A DNA stretch of 64,000 bases from Phorcus lineatus (taxonomy: Eukaryota > Mollusca > Gastropoda > Trochida > Trochidae): NCBI GenBank assembly GCA_921293015.1, contig OV121081.1:49873877-49937876 (forward strand), written 5' to 3'. The first letter of the stretch is position 1; every line of letters begins with the position of its first letter. Made by a program: the position numbers and the translations under genes. Positions 36,376-48,067 of this stretch are shown here, one piece after another. The notes beneath the pieces are model-generated. The model did no database searches, was not told the origin of the DNA, and saw nothing but the letters and a program-made list of their open reading frames with translations.

Positions 36376-36944
36376 AGGCCAAAGTTTCCCCCCCTGGGCT
36401 CAATCTTCCCCGGGGAAAGTCTGGCCTAGGCCAAAGTTTCCCCACCCTTGATTCTACCTTCACCTATTTTCTATTGTCCGCATTTATAGCAATTTGGACT
36501 CCGCTTAGCTTACACTTCCAAATCCTGTTCTTTTATCGATAAAAAGGAGATATTAACTTATTTTGGAAACCTTCTGGTTAAAAAAAACTTGCTTATTTGT
36601 ATTTTTATTTTTACAGGGGGGTATTCCCCACCCTTGGTATTTATTCAAATGTTGTAAGTCTGGCCTACCTAGGCTATTTCTTCCCCACCCTTGGTATTTA
36701 TTTACATGGGAGGGGGAAATCTGACCGAGCTAGGCTATTTCTTCCCCACCATTGATATTTATGTGCAGGTGGAAATTCAGGGCTAGGAAGGCCTGTTCTT
36801 CCCCATGCATGATATCTTTATTCAGTGGGAAATTCTGGCCTATCTAGGCTATTTCTTCCCCACCCTTGGTTCATATTTACAGGAGGATTTTGGCCTAGCT
36901 AGGCTATTTCTTCCCCACCCATTTACAGTGGGGGACACGGCATC

Positions 36945-37110
36945 CCTTATGATAAAGCATGCCATCTTGAGTTGCAAATGCAGAAGCTTGAGATCGAAGT
37001 TGCCTCTTGGTCTTCTTTCGTTCTTCAAGACTCTCGATGTTGGATAATGATGAAGGGTACTGACCAGTGGAGAGATAATCAACAAGTTGACTGTAGCGGG
37101 TGTCTTCCAT
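36945..37110 (-). pseudogene. Captured integrase-like first exon with TATA box inside the foldback
   Basis: On the minus strand, ATG at 37110-37108 opens MEDTRYSQLVDYLSTGQYPS, then ERKKTKRQLRSQASAFATQD and GMLYHKG. This resembles the N-terminus of the 'Gypsy-integrase-related' (GIN/Ginger) proteins of animals, where a similar ...YP...RKKA..F...DGxLYYK stretch precedes the zinc-binding part. A TATATATA box lies at 37147-37154, about 37-44 bp before the ATG, as for a core promoter. The frame then runs into the foldback's repeat units. Captured gene fragment is an inference; the match to the GIN family is from memory. Confidence 0.45.
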
Positions 37111-37669
37111 TGTGAACAAGGAGGAACTCTTAAAATCTGGGAATGGTATATATACCAGTTCCATGAGTAAACATATCATGATCAGCTTCTCAACTCCTTT
37201 TTGGATGAGAAGTGACCAGTTAGAAAAGCTAATTATTGAGAGAAGGCCTTTAAACCTCTGTGTGTTGAAACATGCAATGTTGTTGCTCTGTGGTGTACAT
37301 CCTTAATCTCCAGGCTTGCAGTCATTGAATAACAAAAGAGTGATTAGTACAGGCCACTGAGGATAACATCAATGCTTTAATTGACAAACACACTGATCAA
37401 CGTTATACAAGGAACAAATTGTTTATAGGATATATTTAAGAACATTCTTCATTGCTTACAACTAATGACGGGAAAATTTCACGGATATAAAAATTTTTTA
37501 GCAGAAGTAAAACAAATAAATAAGAAGAAAAAATAAATGAGAGTTTAAAACAAATGTTTTGTTTGTTTGTGATTAAGTTTGAATTTTGGTAGAAACTACT
37601 CAAAAAGACAGTTAACTCTGACTAATCTATCAGTAATAATTTTATTTCAATGTATCATGTATCCTGTAT

Positions 37670-38262
37670 CACCTATAAATAAAGACTGAGGGTGGGGAAG
37701 AAATAGCCTAGCTAGGCCAGAATTTCCCCCCTGAAAATAATGACTACAGGTGGGAAAGAAATAGCCTGGCTAGGCCAGACTTTCCCCCCTGAAAATAAAG
37801 ACTGAGGGTGGGGAAGAAATAGCCTAGCTAGGCCAGAATTTCCCCCCTGAAAATAAAGACTACAGGTGGGGAAGAAATAGCCTAGCTAGGCCAGACTCGC
37901 CCTCCTATAAATAAAGACTGAGGGTGGGGAAGAAATAGCCTAGCTAGGCCAGAATTTCCCCCCTGAAAATAAAGACTTTAGGTAGGGAAGAAATAGCCTA
38001 GCTAGGCCAGACTCTCCCTCCTATAAATAAAGACTGAGGGTGGGGAAGAAATAGCCTGGCTAGGCAAGACTTTCCCCCCTGAAAATAAAGACTGAGGGTG
38101 GGGAAGAAATAGCCTAGCTAGGCCAGAATTTCCCCCCTGAAAATAAAGACTGAGGGTGGGGAAGAAATAGCCTAGCTAGGCCAGACTCTCCCTCCTATAA
38201 ATAAAGACTGAGGGTGGGGAAGAAATAGCCTAACTAGGTCAGAATTTCCCCCTATGAATATA
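37670..38262. repeat. About ten tandem 58-bp units (right arm of the foldback)
   Basis: Starts of ataaagactgagggtgggg or its gactacagg variant recur at about 57-58-bp steps (37683, 37742, 37799, 37857, 37914 and on to 38204). Each unit contains gaagaaatagcctagctagg and ccccctgaaa. Units are highly similar, pointing to recent amplification. Confidence 0.9.
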
Positions 38263-38921
38263 CACCCACAAATGGATATAAAAATAGAAATCAGCATTTT
38301 TTTTTATAGGAGCCTAGTTAGACTGGCATGTTATCTGTTGTACATTAAGATGAAAGGCAAATAAGTTGCACATATATTTGAATTTCTTCCCACTATAGAT
38401 AAAAGAAGAGGATTTGTAAGTGTAAGCTTGAAAAAAAGCAAAATTGCTATGAATGTGGACAAAATAAATTAGGTGTAGGTAGAATATAGGGTGGGCCAGA
38501 CTAGGCCAGACTTTTCCCCGGAGAAGATTAAGCCCAGGGGGGGAAAGTTTGGCCTAGGCCAAAGTTTCCCCGGGGAAAGATGGTCCTAGGCCAAACCTTC
38601 CCCGGGGAAAGTCTGGCCAGGGGGAAAGTTCGGCCTGTTACACCGGGACAAAAGCAGTACTACTAGCTCCAGCCAGTGGGGTATTGATCTCTTGGCTGAG
38701 ACAGTAAAGGGTCTGACTTTCACCTGGAGGTTAATTTTGTGTCAAATTTATTTGGCAGGATGAGGTTAATAGCATTTTTTTTTAGCTTGGTCTAATGTGA
38801 TTTAATGTCCATTTAACTCAATTTGTAGTTTTTACACAAGCTCAAAAGTGCCAATTTTGCTTTGGTTGTTTGTACCACCATCCCATCCTCACATGGACAC
38901 ATCATCATGTAACTGTTGCAG

Positions 38922-39028
38922 ATGCAGACTCGGAGGATGATGGGTACTGTGGGATGGAGCTGCCCACTCTCATCAAGCAGCTGCGCTCTGTACTTGACCA
39001 GTATCCGGACGATGGACAGATTTTTAAA
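38922..39028 (+). CDS. SACS-like: Gene B exon 4: start of the sacsin ATPase domain
   Basis: Acceptor aactgttgcag ends at 38921, donor TTTAAA|gtactg. It reads ADSEDDGYCGMELPTLIKQL, RSVLDQYPDDGQIFK. The segment LxxLLxxYPDDxQIxK immediately before ELIQNAEDA is diagnostic of sacsin repeat regions, and exon 5 continues exactly there. Phase agrees on both sides. Confidence 0.9.
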
Positions 39029-39085
39029 GTACTGTTTATGTCAAATTACTCAAACATCAAATGTCGCCTCTTCCTGAAATCTTAA

Positions 39086-39610
39086 TAGTTTAACCTCTGC
39101 ACAACCTGCCTAAATCTCACTCAATCTCATCTCACCTTACCTCCCAAAATTTAACCTCACCAACTTGACTTCACATTACCGTACCCCACCCAATTGTGTC
39201 TCAACACAACTCACCTAACTTAATCTCATCTCACCTCACCTCACCTCACCTCAAATTACACCTTCCCTATCCTGACCTCACTTGACCTGACCTTACATGA
39301 ATTTACCTCACCTTACCTCCCCTAACTTTATATCACTAACTTGACCTGACCTTACATAATTTTAGCTCACCTTACCTCCCCTAACTTCACCTCACCTGAC
39401 TGCACCTCACCTCAAATTACCTCTCTTCACTTTGCCATCTGATCTCACCACAACGCATATTTCACTTGACCTCACCTCAGATAATTTCACATGTCCTAAC
39501 TTGATCTTACTAACTTGACCTCACCTAACTTAACCTAGCATCCCCTTGACCTCACCTCAGATTACCTATCTTCACTTCACCTCACCTCTCCTTTCCTGAC
39601 CAGACCTCCC
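39086..39610. repeat. Low-complexity (CTCAC/CTTAC)n tract
   Basis: About 520 bp of degenerate ACCTCACCT-type pentamers (cacctcacctcacctcacct near 39235). It starts about 60 bp after exon 4. The pentamer is the same as the tail of the SINE at 22105, so it may be an expanded SINE tail; no SINE body is attached here. Confidence 0.85.
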
Positions 39611-40426
39611 TCACATCCTATGAGTCAAATGTTATTTTGGAACCTTTTATAAAGCAGACAAATATGGAATTATGGAATAGAATTTCCGGTTTCTTAATAT
39701 CATTTAAGGTATTTGTGAGATAATCAAATAATGAATGAAGACAATGTCTTTTTGGTATGAAATTGCAAGTGGAAGGAGTTGTTATGTTTTGCATATATCA
39801 AATCAAAATGAAAATTAAGGGGTTATTTAGTGTTTTCCCTGAAATTTCTTTGGATTTTCAAGATTGTAAATTTACAATATGTGATGATATTACTTCCAAG
39901 GGGTAAAAGATATTGACTAGGAAAGTGTTGATATGAGATGACATGCAGTTTTCACTTCAAAATAATTTACAAAATCATAATTTCATGTTCCGGTTTGTTA
40001 ATTTTATATCTTATTTTTTACTCCTATTTTACCACACATTGATATATTGAAGAATTCCTAGTTAATCATTTTGAAGTATTATGTTACAAATGAACTTTGA
40101 TGTGACCATATTTGACATTTACGTGCTTTTGTCAATCATACGGGAGACCGGGGCAGTTTGGGACATGGGGTAGATTGGGATACCATACATATCTAGTGAT
40201 TGAAAAGAAGGAGAAAGAAACTGTCAATATCACATGAAGTGACATCATACACCCTGTGACAAATGATGCTGATGGCTGAAAATATTGTGTAGTTCAAACA
40301 CTGCAAATTTCTATAGTTGGAGTAAAATTTAAGCAACTTAGTAATTATTATCTGATGTAAAGATGATTAATAGAACCTAGTTGATACCTATTTTTCTGGA
40401 GAGTTCTGTCATTATGCTATTATATA

Positions 40427-42010
40427 TGCTCACCGCCAAAAGAAACGCGAATATGTCAATTTCGCTTCTGACAGATACATATAACATATCGGTTTTCTCC
40501 TTTAATATTTATGTGTTGAAAGAGAATCATAAGTCAAATGAAAGCACAGATTTTGTTTATTTTCAACATGGTATGAAGTGTCAAAAAATCAACTCGTACA
40601 CTACGTAATGCAAGGTTTTATGAACGGATTTTTTAACGGAAAGAAACGGTAACGTCAATAACGGGTGTGGCCGCCGTTTGCATCAACAACAGCTGCACAT
40701 CTTCTGCCCATGCTGTTGAAGAGATGCCGGATAAACCTCCTTGGGATGTTGTTGTAAGCCTCAACGACGCTCCGTTGCAGTTGTTGCAAGTTACCTGGAC
40801 GAACTGGTTGTTGCTGAATTCTTCTTTCCATCTCATCCCAGAGGTGCTCGATGGGATTTAAATCAGGACTTAAAGCTGGCCAATCCATCGTCTGGATGTT
40901 GTTGTTCTGGAGGAATGTCTGTGTGAGTCTCGCTGTATGCGCTCTTGCGTTATCTTGCTGGAAAACAAGATGTCCCCTTTGTGCAAATAATGGAAGAATG
41001 ACTGGTCTTAACACTTCGTCGATGTAACGTTGGGCGGTAACCCCCCTGCCACGACCCTGGCCATTGTTTTGGAAGATAACATATGGTACTTGCCGTCCCC
41101 AACTGATAGCACCCCAAAACATGAGAGAAGCTCCTCCCCAACGGTCTCTTTCTAACACACATGCATCAGCGAATCTTTCACGTTGTCGACGCCATATCCT
41201 GACTTTGCCGTCGACTGTGTCAATGCAGAAACGGCTCTCATCCGAAAAAACAATGTTCTGCCACTGCCTATTGCGCCAGTTGCGGTGGACTGTTGCCCAG
41301 TTGAGTCGAGCACGTCTATGACGTAGAGTTAAACGTGAACCAACGTATGGTCGACGGCAACGTAAACCTGCTACTGTGAGACGGCGCCGTACAGTATTGT
41401 CGCTGATGGGTCTGTTGTGAATCCCTATGGTGTTTCGAGCTGTAGTTGTCGTTGGTATGAACCGATTTCTTAGATGGGAGTTCACAATATACCGGTCCTG
41501 TCTGTATGTCGTTACACGTGGACGTCCGCTCCGTGCACGATCTGCAACGTTGTTTGTTTGATTAAAGCGATCAAGCAGTCTGTATATTGTTGATGGATGT
41601 GTTCCATAATGCCTTGCGACACGCTGGACGCTCCAACCTGCCTCAATATTCCCCATGGCTCTCAGACGTTCGTTGGCAGTTAAACGTGGCATGTTCACTA
41701 TTGCATGAAAATGCGAATGAAGCAGTTCCCCGATGGTCGTTCCTTAAGAAGTATCGTAGGAGCAAGGAAATCGTGCAACGAATGCATTGTTACGTGCGCG
41801 CACGGTATGTGCAGGGGCAAATTTGAAAACTTTTAGTGCACATTTTAATGCTGAGTAACGTCTCGTTTGCTGCGTTTTTGAGAGTCATTTTTTCTGTCAA
41901 GGTGAAAAATGGAATATACCTTTCCATTACATATCAAAAAAGTATTCAATAATGTTGATTTATGTTACACCAAATATTTAGGAAATTCGCGTTTCTTATG
42001 GCGGTGAGTA
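40427..42010 (-). mobile_element. Tc1-like transposon, 1584 bp, nested in the pogo element
   Basis: The end TRCTCACCGCCAWAAGAAAC is present at 40427 and inverted at 42010; the two ends match for about 26 bp with only two differences. TA flanks both sides. It contains one full-length transposase frame on the minus strand. Intact coding and matched ends point to a recent insertion. Confidence 0.9.
40655..41698 (-). CDS. Tc1-like DD34E transposase, 347 aa, uninterrupted
   Basis: The N-terminal helix-turn-helix (residues about 8-45, ERLRAMGNIEAGWSVQRVAR) is followed by SGRPR (57-61) and a second DNA-binding helix set (about 65-125). The catalytic triad is visible: Asp153 in FSDESRF, Asp249 in QQDNARAH and Glu284 in NPIEHLWD, with 34 residues between the last two, i.e. 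DD34E as in Tc1. Length is normal for the family. No stops or frame changes. It cuts and pastes at TA sites using the flanking inverted repeats. Start chosen at Met1 (MNMPRL); Met3 is possible. Whether it is expressed is unknown; it sits antisense to gene B in intron 4. Confidence 0.92.
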   Translation of the reverse strand: MNMPRLTANERLRAMGNIEAGWSVQRVARHYGTHPSTIYRLLDRFNQTNNVADRARSGRPRVTTYRQDRYIVNSHLRNRFIPTTTTARNTIGIHNRPISDNTVRRRLTVAGLRCRRPYVGSRLTLRHRRARLNWATVHRNWRNRQWQNIVFSDESRFCIDTVDGKVRIWRRQRERFADACVLERDRWGGASLMFWGAISWGRQVPYVIFQNNGQGRGRGVTAQRYIDEVLRPVILPLFAQRGHLVFQQDNARAHTARLTQTFLQNNNIQTMDWPALSPDLNPIEHLWDEMERRIQQQPVRPGNLQQLQRSVVEAYNNIPRRFIRHLFNSMGRRCAAVVDANGGHTRY

Positions 42011-42339
42011 TATATAAGATTTAACAAGTAATTACTTGACATGCTATTTCAATTTGCCATTATGGAGACATGTGACCTTTTTATTGGTCATCGGGGCAGT
42101 TTGGGACAGTGCTAACGGGGGTAGATTGGGACAATGACTCAATTGTGCATTGGTGCATTTGACATCTTCCTGACGGCCGAATCATAATAAATCTATTTGA
42201 ATCCCACAATCTTTGTTTTGTCTATATTAGATACTAAAAATCATAATAAGTAATAAATGAGGTTAATGAATTAGAAGTATTAATATCTTCAAAGTGCATT
42301 CCAAGGATCTACTGATAACTTGGGGCTCCTGCTGGTTCC

Positions 42340-42740
42340 AGAGGAACTCGCCACATTACTGGATTAATGACCTCAACAGTTTTCATGATCAGTGAGTGGC
42401 TTGACCACTCTGTTGACCACACAAATTTTAGTGTTGAAAATAAGGTGCTGCTCCTGCTCGAGAACAACCAGAGCCATGTATCCCATTGCAGCCAAAAACT
42501 AAAGCCTCTTGACAGAATGTGTACAGGAGGAAGATGCCTGGCAATTAACCCATTCAGGGGTCACAATGACATCCCTTTATGTTGCAGAATTACTGGGAAT
42601 ATCATATCTTAGGGTATTTATGAATCAGGACATTTTTTCTGCCTATTTTCTAACAAACAGACCAGAACAAACTGCAAAAAAAGCTGCAAACATCCATGAT
42701 GTCCCACACAATTGGGCACCAGAAGTGTCTCATACATAGG
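42340..42740 (+). pseudogene. pogo/Tigger transposase remnant
   Basis: One frame reads SEWLDHSVDHTNFSVENKVL, then LLLLENNQSHVS and LKPLDR; a second frame continues with GVTMTSLYVAELLGISY and FLTNRP. In pogo-type DDE domains this is LLLxDNHxSH...LQPLD followed by AELxGxAY...F...GI.P. The catalytic Asp before Asn is Glu here, and the frame changes at about 42510, so it is inactive. Upstream domains are not recognised. Confidence 0.65.
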
Positions 42741-43358
42741 ACCATCAGTTACAAGCAACTAAGATGCACACATTCAACCTTAAAAAGCATCTAATGTGGG
42801 AACATGGGACCACCAGATACAAGCACCAAAGATGTACATATTGAACAATCTAAAGGACCCAAGAAGGAAACATTGGATGATGGCACCACCAGTTACAAGC
42901 ATCAAAGAATGGTCACATGGCATGGAACCTTGAGTCAAGGACAATGATTCAAAATTTACCTGATACTTCAACAAGCAATATTCTATTGTTTATGTCTCTG
43001 TGATGATATTTATTGGAAATCATGCATTTTTAATCATTATTTTTGACAGATATGTATATTGTCCCAATGTGCCCTTGGTCATGTCCCAATGTACCCCGGG
43101 GTGGGGCAGTTTGGGACAGGAGTTTTTACTTTTTTATTTCTCATCTTTACAAAAAGCTTATTAACATATTTCATTGTATCCTGTTTTCATATTTTTACAA
43201 TAAAGAATGCTTGAAATCTGCAAAGTTTCATGTTGTTTGAGTTCATAGATTAAGAACAAATAGGAAATGTCCCAATGTGCCCTGGTCTCCCCTAATCATT
43301 ATAGAGTGATTTTGAATTCTGACATGACAGTGTTCAGTGCTTTATAATAATGTGACAG

Positions 43359-43484
43359 GAGTTGATCCAGAATGCGGAGGATGCGGAGGCCAGAGAGGTG
43401 AAGATCCTCTATGATGGACGCAACATTCAACCAAATATAGACCCGAAACTGCTCAAGAAACACAGACACTTGGCAGCCTTGAAG
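43359..43484 (+). CDS. SACS-like: Gene B exon 5: ATPase motif ELIQNAEDA
   Basis: Acceptor gtgacag ends at 43358; donor TTGAAG|gtttgt; 42 codons in phase 0. It reads ELIQNAEDAEAREVKILYDG, with the GHKL motif I (Glu and Asn that position the catalytic water and magnesium in HSP90-type ATPases), then RNIQPNIDPKLLKKHRHLAALK. Both key residues are present, so nucleotide binding is plausible. Confidence 0.95.
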
Positions 43485-43756
43485 GTTTGTTATCTAAAGT
43501 TATCATCTTCAGTGGATGCTGACATCAGGAATTATCAGCCCTTTGTAAGATTTTTTTCAACTCACAGCATCTTTAATTGCCTTACAGATGTGTTAAGCTA
43601 TAACCATACATTAAGAAGGTACACAAATATCTTACATTAAGATCATATATATGTCAACTAAACTTAAGTAAGTAAATGTAAGTGTCTACTTTAAGTAAAA
43701 AATATTTGACAACTCTAATCATTAGTGACATTTATTTATCATTTCTTATGTTACAG

Positions 43757-43904
43757 GCGCCCGCTCTGTGTGTGTACAACAACGCTCTGTTCACGGAGAA
43801 AGACTGGCAAGGTATCAAGATGCTCCACAACAGCATCAAGGAAGAAGAGCCCCTCAAAGTTGGCCGTTTTGGGCTCGGCTTCAAATCTGTCTTTCATATC
43901 ACTG
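43757..43904 (+). CDS. SACS-like: Gene B exon 6: ATPase glycine-rich lid motif
   Basis: Acceptor atgttacag ends at 43756; donor ACTG|gtaatg with one base over. It reads [20 protein letters not shown] and [16 protein letters not shown]. The GxxGxG lid motif (Gly482, Gly485, Gly487 in the model) and the FTExDWxGI segment are as in sacsin. Asp496 of 'HITD' is completed by exon 7. Confidence 0.95.
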
Positions 43905-44548
43905 GTAATGAAAACATTCACAATTTTCTTGCAAGACAATTACTGTTGCATGCATATAGATCTTGCAAGGCCTCATTACACAAGATTTAAGTTCATCTAT
44001 AATAAAGTCCAACTCAGCAAATCAGTGTCCTTGCATTGTATGCCTCGGTTACTTGCGACCTCACCTTCACGTTTAAACATTAAGTCTTCAGTACTATAAT
44101 GAGCGTAAATTTCAGACTATTTTCTAAATGTCAAGTGCAAATAGCTGTCTCACTGGCCAAATGAATTCATAAATTCAACATTGCATTTAACCTTACCTGA
44201 CTTAATCTGTTGGTCAAAACATTCAAAGTAAAATCAATGAAGGTACTTTTTAAAGCAATCTCTTCACACCACAAGTGGATAGGGAAAATCCTAAAGGCAA
44301 GCTGCAATTGCTATTTTAGAAAATAAACAAATGGAACAAATATTTCCTCTCTTTTAATTTGTAATATGTATTGTATACTCCTTAAATCTATTAAAAGAAC
44401 TTGTTGATTTAAGTCTCCCACCATGAGAACTCAATGTAATCTGCACCAGGCCAAAAGGTCCAAAAAACATCAAAGGTTTACTTGACGGTTTTTTAAATCA
44501 GTCCTCTTAACATTATAATCTCCATAACGTTGTGCAGAAACTTAGATC
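43905..44548. other. Intron 6 of gene B, first part
   Basis: AT-rich intron DNA before the piggyBac insertion. Nothing recognised. Confidence 0.5.
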
Positions 44549-45149
44549 TTAACTCTTACGTTGCTGAATATTATTTTGACCAGTTTTGCCCCCGTGGCTG
44601 AATTTTCCAGCTCTCGCCTCGCTACCGTTAAACCGTAATTAGCCCCTGTGGCTGAATTATTTTGCACCGCGAGCCGCGACCGTTTTTTCGATATATGGTG
44701 TATCCACATGGAGAATTGCGGGTAGAAATGGCCGTTCCATACAAAAGTAGCCCGCCCATCCCGTTCACAAATGAACGATCTCTATCCGACACTTTGAATG
44801 AAATTTTTATCTTACCTAGAACGATTTCTATTACAATATGAAAATTGTCTTTATTTAGAGTTATGGAAAATCCTTAAATATAATCGCACAATTATGTTTT
44901 TTATATCAAATTGAAGATACATTATTCCTCTTTACAATGATATATATATTTTTACAATGCGACCTCTAGTTAGATTTCTACACTTATCTAAAGATTGTCT
45001 TTATTTCCGGCTGAATAAAATCCCTAATACTGAGCGAGCATACATGTATTTTATATCGAATTGTAGCAAATCTATTCTTCTTTATGATGATAAAATTTTT
45101 TTAGAATATGTCACCCAGTTCAAAAGATATACGCCGCGAAAGATGGTTG

Positions 45150-46150
45150 GGGGTACCCCGAGGATGCTCCGAAATAACGGTATTTTTAGCCAGAACTAAT
45201 TCTCCCTAGGGCAGTCTGGCACCGGTACGCTAATTAGTGCCGTTATACCCCCGGGGCACCCCCGAGGCACCAGCATGCGAGTGCCAGTGTTCTAGGCAGA
45301 GCGTTGCTTCCTGGCATTCCGATCCTCTCGGCGCGTGCAGTCACTCGCGGCCGAACATTCCGAGATGATAAAATCAATCATTCTTTACGCACGCCGCATC
45401 GTTATTTCTTGCTGCGCATGTACAAATTATACATGGAAATAAGATAAATCTTACGTCCTTACGACTGTGAAAAAGTAATGAAAAGGTGCCAACTGGTTCA
45501 AAAGATATGAAAAGCGAAAGAGGGATACCCTCAACTACTTGAAAACAAATTTTGATAAGCATCCTTTTTGCGACACCAGTTGCATCATTCACCGCATCGT
45601 TATTATTGACTGCGCATATGCAAATTATACATAGAATTAAAGAAAATTCTATTTCCTTGAAATAGGTGGAAAAAATATAGAAAAGTGTTAAATAGTTCGG
45701 GAGATATGAACCGCGAAAGAGCAACACCCTCAACTACTTGAAAACAGATTTCGACAATCGTTTTTTTTGTGACATTTTCGCTTCACTCGCCGCACCATTT
45801 TTATTAACTGCTCACATGCATGTTATACATGGAAGTAAAGATCGTTCTTTCCGCTTGAGAAAGGTGGTTAAAAATTTAAAAGTGCCAAATAGTTCGGGAG
45901 ATATGAACCGTTAAAGAGGAGGACCCTCAGACATTTCGGGGAAAAAATTGATATTTGCGACATTTTTCGCAATATTTGCCGCTTCTTTATTATGTGTTGC
46001 GCACATACACATTTTATATTGAATCAAAGTCAGTTCTTTTTCCTTTACGATGATGTAAAAAGTATGAAGTTTTGCCACCCGATTCTAAGAATACAAATTG
46101 CGAAAGTTCGGGGGTATGTTCTTGATGAGGCTAGTATCGAACGTCCAGTG
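45150..46150. repeat. Tandem ~197-bp subterminal repeats of the piggyBac element
   Basis: The words gcgcatatgcaaattataca, then agttcgggagatatgaaccg and accctcaactacttgaaaac, recur with accctc at about 45527, 45726 and 45923 and a weaker copy near 46108; an older copy lies near 45120-45160. A GC-rich block (about 45180-45360) interrupts the series. Possibly transposase or host-protein binding repeats, which is inference. Confidence 0.75.
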
Positions 46151-46304
46151 ACAACTCACATTGACTTTCTCTGTCTCTTTTACGACTTATAAAAAGATTA
46201 TTTTATTGACAATAATTACTTTATATTACACTTATTCACCTTATTGATGTGAAGAATGAACTTTATAAGGAGAGTAACGCTCATCCACACTTCCGCTTCT
46301 TTCT

Positions 46305-48067
46305 TCAATCTTCTTGATAATCCCCCTCATTTTCCTTCTCTGACATCAAACTGATATAAGCTTTAGTGCAATCTTGTGACGTGTGATAAATTCTGAAACA
46401 TGGTGCTGCACATAGAGCCACTTTACACTCGTTACATTGATAAGAAGATTCTTTGCCTACCCTTTTCTTCTTTCGAAACTGGCTCATTGCTTTCTTCCAC
46501 TTCCCTTCGAAATAGTTCTCTTTTCGCTTTGGAGCAACAGGCTGAATCTTTGATGGAAAGTGTCGACCATGAAGACGTAACACTCTTTGGTCGCTTGTGC
46601 TTGGCCTGCCACGAGGACGTCTACGCAGGGAAGATACTTTTTCCGTGTCGACGAAGGTGATCATATGTTGGACTAAATCTTTTCTGAATTGACGGCTTGT
46701 TTTCAAGGTTTTGTCTTTTGAGAATTCTTTATAGAGAATGTAAGAGTTCAACATGGTAACATTTAACACATGAAACCACACTCGCTTCCACCATTTAAGA
46801 GTTTTCATTTTGAACGGGGTGTACGACAGCATCTGGTTGGCCCGATCTACACCTCCCATATATTTGTTGTACTCGTGCACAATACGTTGCTTCCCCAGTC
46901 ACTCGGTTCTTCTTCCCTGTCTCTACAATTTCAGTGTCTTCTACAGTTGACATGAGCAGCACTGACTTCCTATCCTCATACCTCACAACGAGTAGGTCTT
47001 GATTGTGATAGATCATCATATCCCCTTTCTTCTGTTTTTTCTGTGCCTTCTTTACCTTCTCAGGAATGCCTTTGCGATTTCCTCTCAATGTCCCCGTCGC
47101 ACCAGTTCCCATTTCCCACAAGTTTATATACAATGCCACAGAGGAATAGAAATTGTCCATGAACAAATGATACCCTTTCCCAGCATATTCCTTCACCAAG
47201 TCCATGACGAGATCATACGTTTTCCCACCGACAGAAACAGTTTCATTTGTTTTTCCAGTGTAGAGTTGAAACTTGCAAACATAACCATTGGTTGAGTCAC
47301 ACAGCATGTAGGCCTTTATCCCATACTTCTTTGGCTTGTCGGGATTGTATACTTTGAAACTCAGATTGCCTTTCCAAATTCCCTTGTACAAATAGCCAAG
47401 TTTATTGATTTGTGAAAACTGGGGTGTGTTTCGTCCCGGCATTAGGGGCATTAGGTTATTATCATTCAAATGTAGGTACGTTAGTAATAACCAGAACCTA
47501 TCACGAGGCATACATTTGGTAAAGAAAGGCGTCGACGTCACATCACTCGTTGACCAATACTCAGAAAAGTTTCTCTGTTGGTGGAAGTATCTGTTGGTTT
47601 CTGCTGCCATTGATCCATAATCATCTTCATGAAAAAACAACCCGAAATAGTCTACGGGATGCGGATTATCAGGCAATTCTATGAAGCGTCCTAATCCCGT
47701 GTTGCCAGTAAAATGGAGATCAACACGTCCACGGACCCTCTGTCCAGCGTTCCATAAAGTTGTCACCGTCATCAAAATGTGTGTCAATATCATTATATTG
47801 CTCATCAAAGCCACTGAACTCTTCTTCTGTGGAAGTACCAGTCGTAGCAGTGTCACCCTTAGTTGCTACTATGTGTCTTGCAATGTTTCTTATTTCTACA
47901 TCACTATCAATGTCACTTTCACCATCACTGTCACTGTCACTATCACTCTCATCAGTTGATTCCATATCAGAAGCTTCATCGGCATGGACCTCGTTGATGA
48001 AGTCGTCGTCGCTAGACGTTGACGGACCTTCCCAACTCCTGGTTCGCGGCCTCCTGGCCTTAGGCAT
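46305..48067 (-). pseudogene. piggyBac transposase, near full length, two frame shifts
   Basis: Three overlapping minus-strand frames give the whole protein in order: an acidic N-terminus from Met at 48067 (MPKARRPRTRSWEGPSTSS), the DDE core (47740-46890) with YFGLFFHEDDY, KYGIKAYMLCDSTNGY and GYHLFMDNFYSSV, and the C-terminal part (46885-46305) with YNKYMGGVDRANQM and a Cys/His finger (CNECKVALCAAPCF). The three catalytic Asp positions (CDS, MDN, VDR) are all present. Frames change near 47740 and near 46890, so the copy is recently dead rather than ancient. Family: DDE_Tnp_1_7. Confidence 0.9.

Larger units (their letters stand above)
36256..38644. mobile_element. Giant foldback element, 2389 bp, in intron 3
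   Basis: The ends are inverted: GGTGTAGCAGGCC at 36256 and GGCCTGTTACACC ending 38644. Just inside, both ends are built from palindromic TTTCCCCGGGGAAA and GGCCTAGGCC words. Further in, the left arm (about 36600-36925) has 5-6 copies of a ~58-bp unit and the right arm (37670-38262) about ten copies in the opposite orientation, so the arms can pair over several hundred bases. The unpaired middle (about 36925-37670) contains unrelated sequence, including an integrase-like exon. No transposase and no clear target-site duplication are seen. It fits a Foldback-type DNA transposon with satellite-like arms. Confidence 0.85.
40141..43292 (+). mobile_element. pogo/Tigger-like element, 3152 bp including a nested Tc1
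   Basis: Ends are inverted: CGGGAGACCGGGGC at 40141 and GCCCTGGTCTCCCC ending 43292, with TA on both sides (40139-40140, 43293-43294). Subterminal words cagtttgggaca and gtagattggga recur near 42090 and 43100. The TA target, the ends and the interior protein scraps fit pogo/Tigger. Its own length is about 1570 bp without the nested element. The right end lies only 66 bp before exon 5. Confidence 0.75.

Noticed and set aside
36805-37047. Plus-strand frame in the foldback core
   Set aside because: Antisense to the integrase-like exon, and it begins inside repeat units.
46400-47620. Plus-strand open frames within the piggyBac element
   Set aside because: They are antisense shadows of the transposase.
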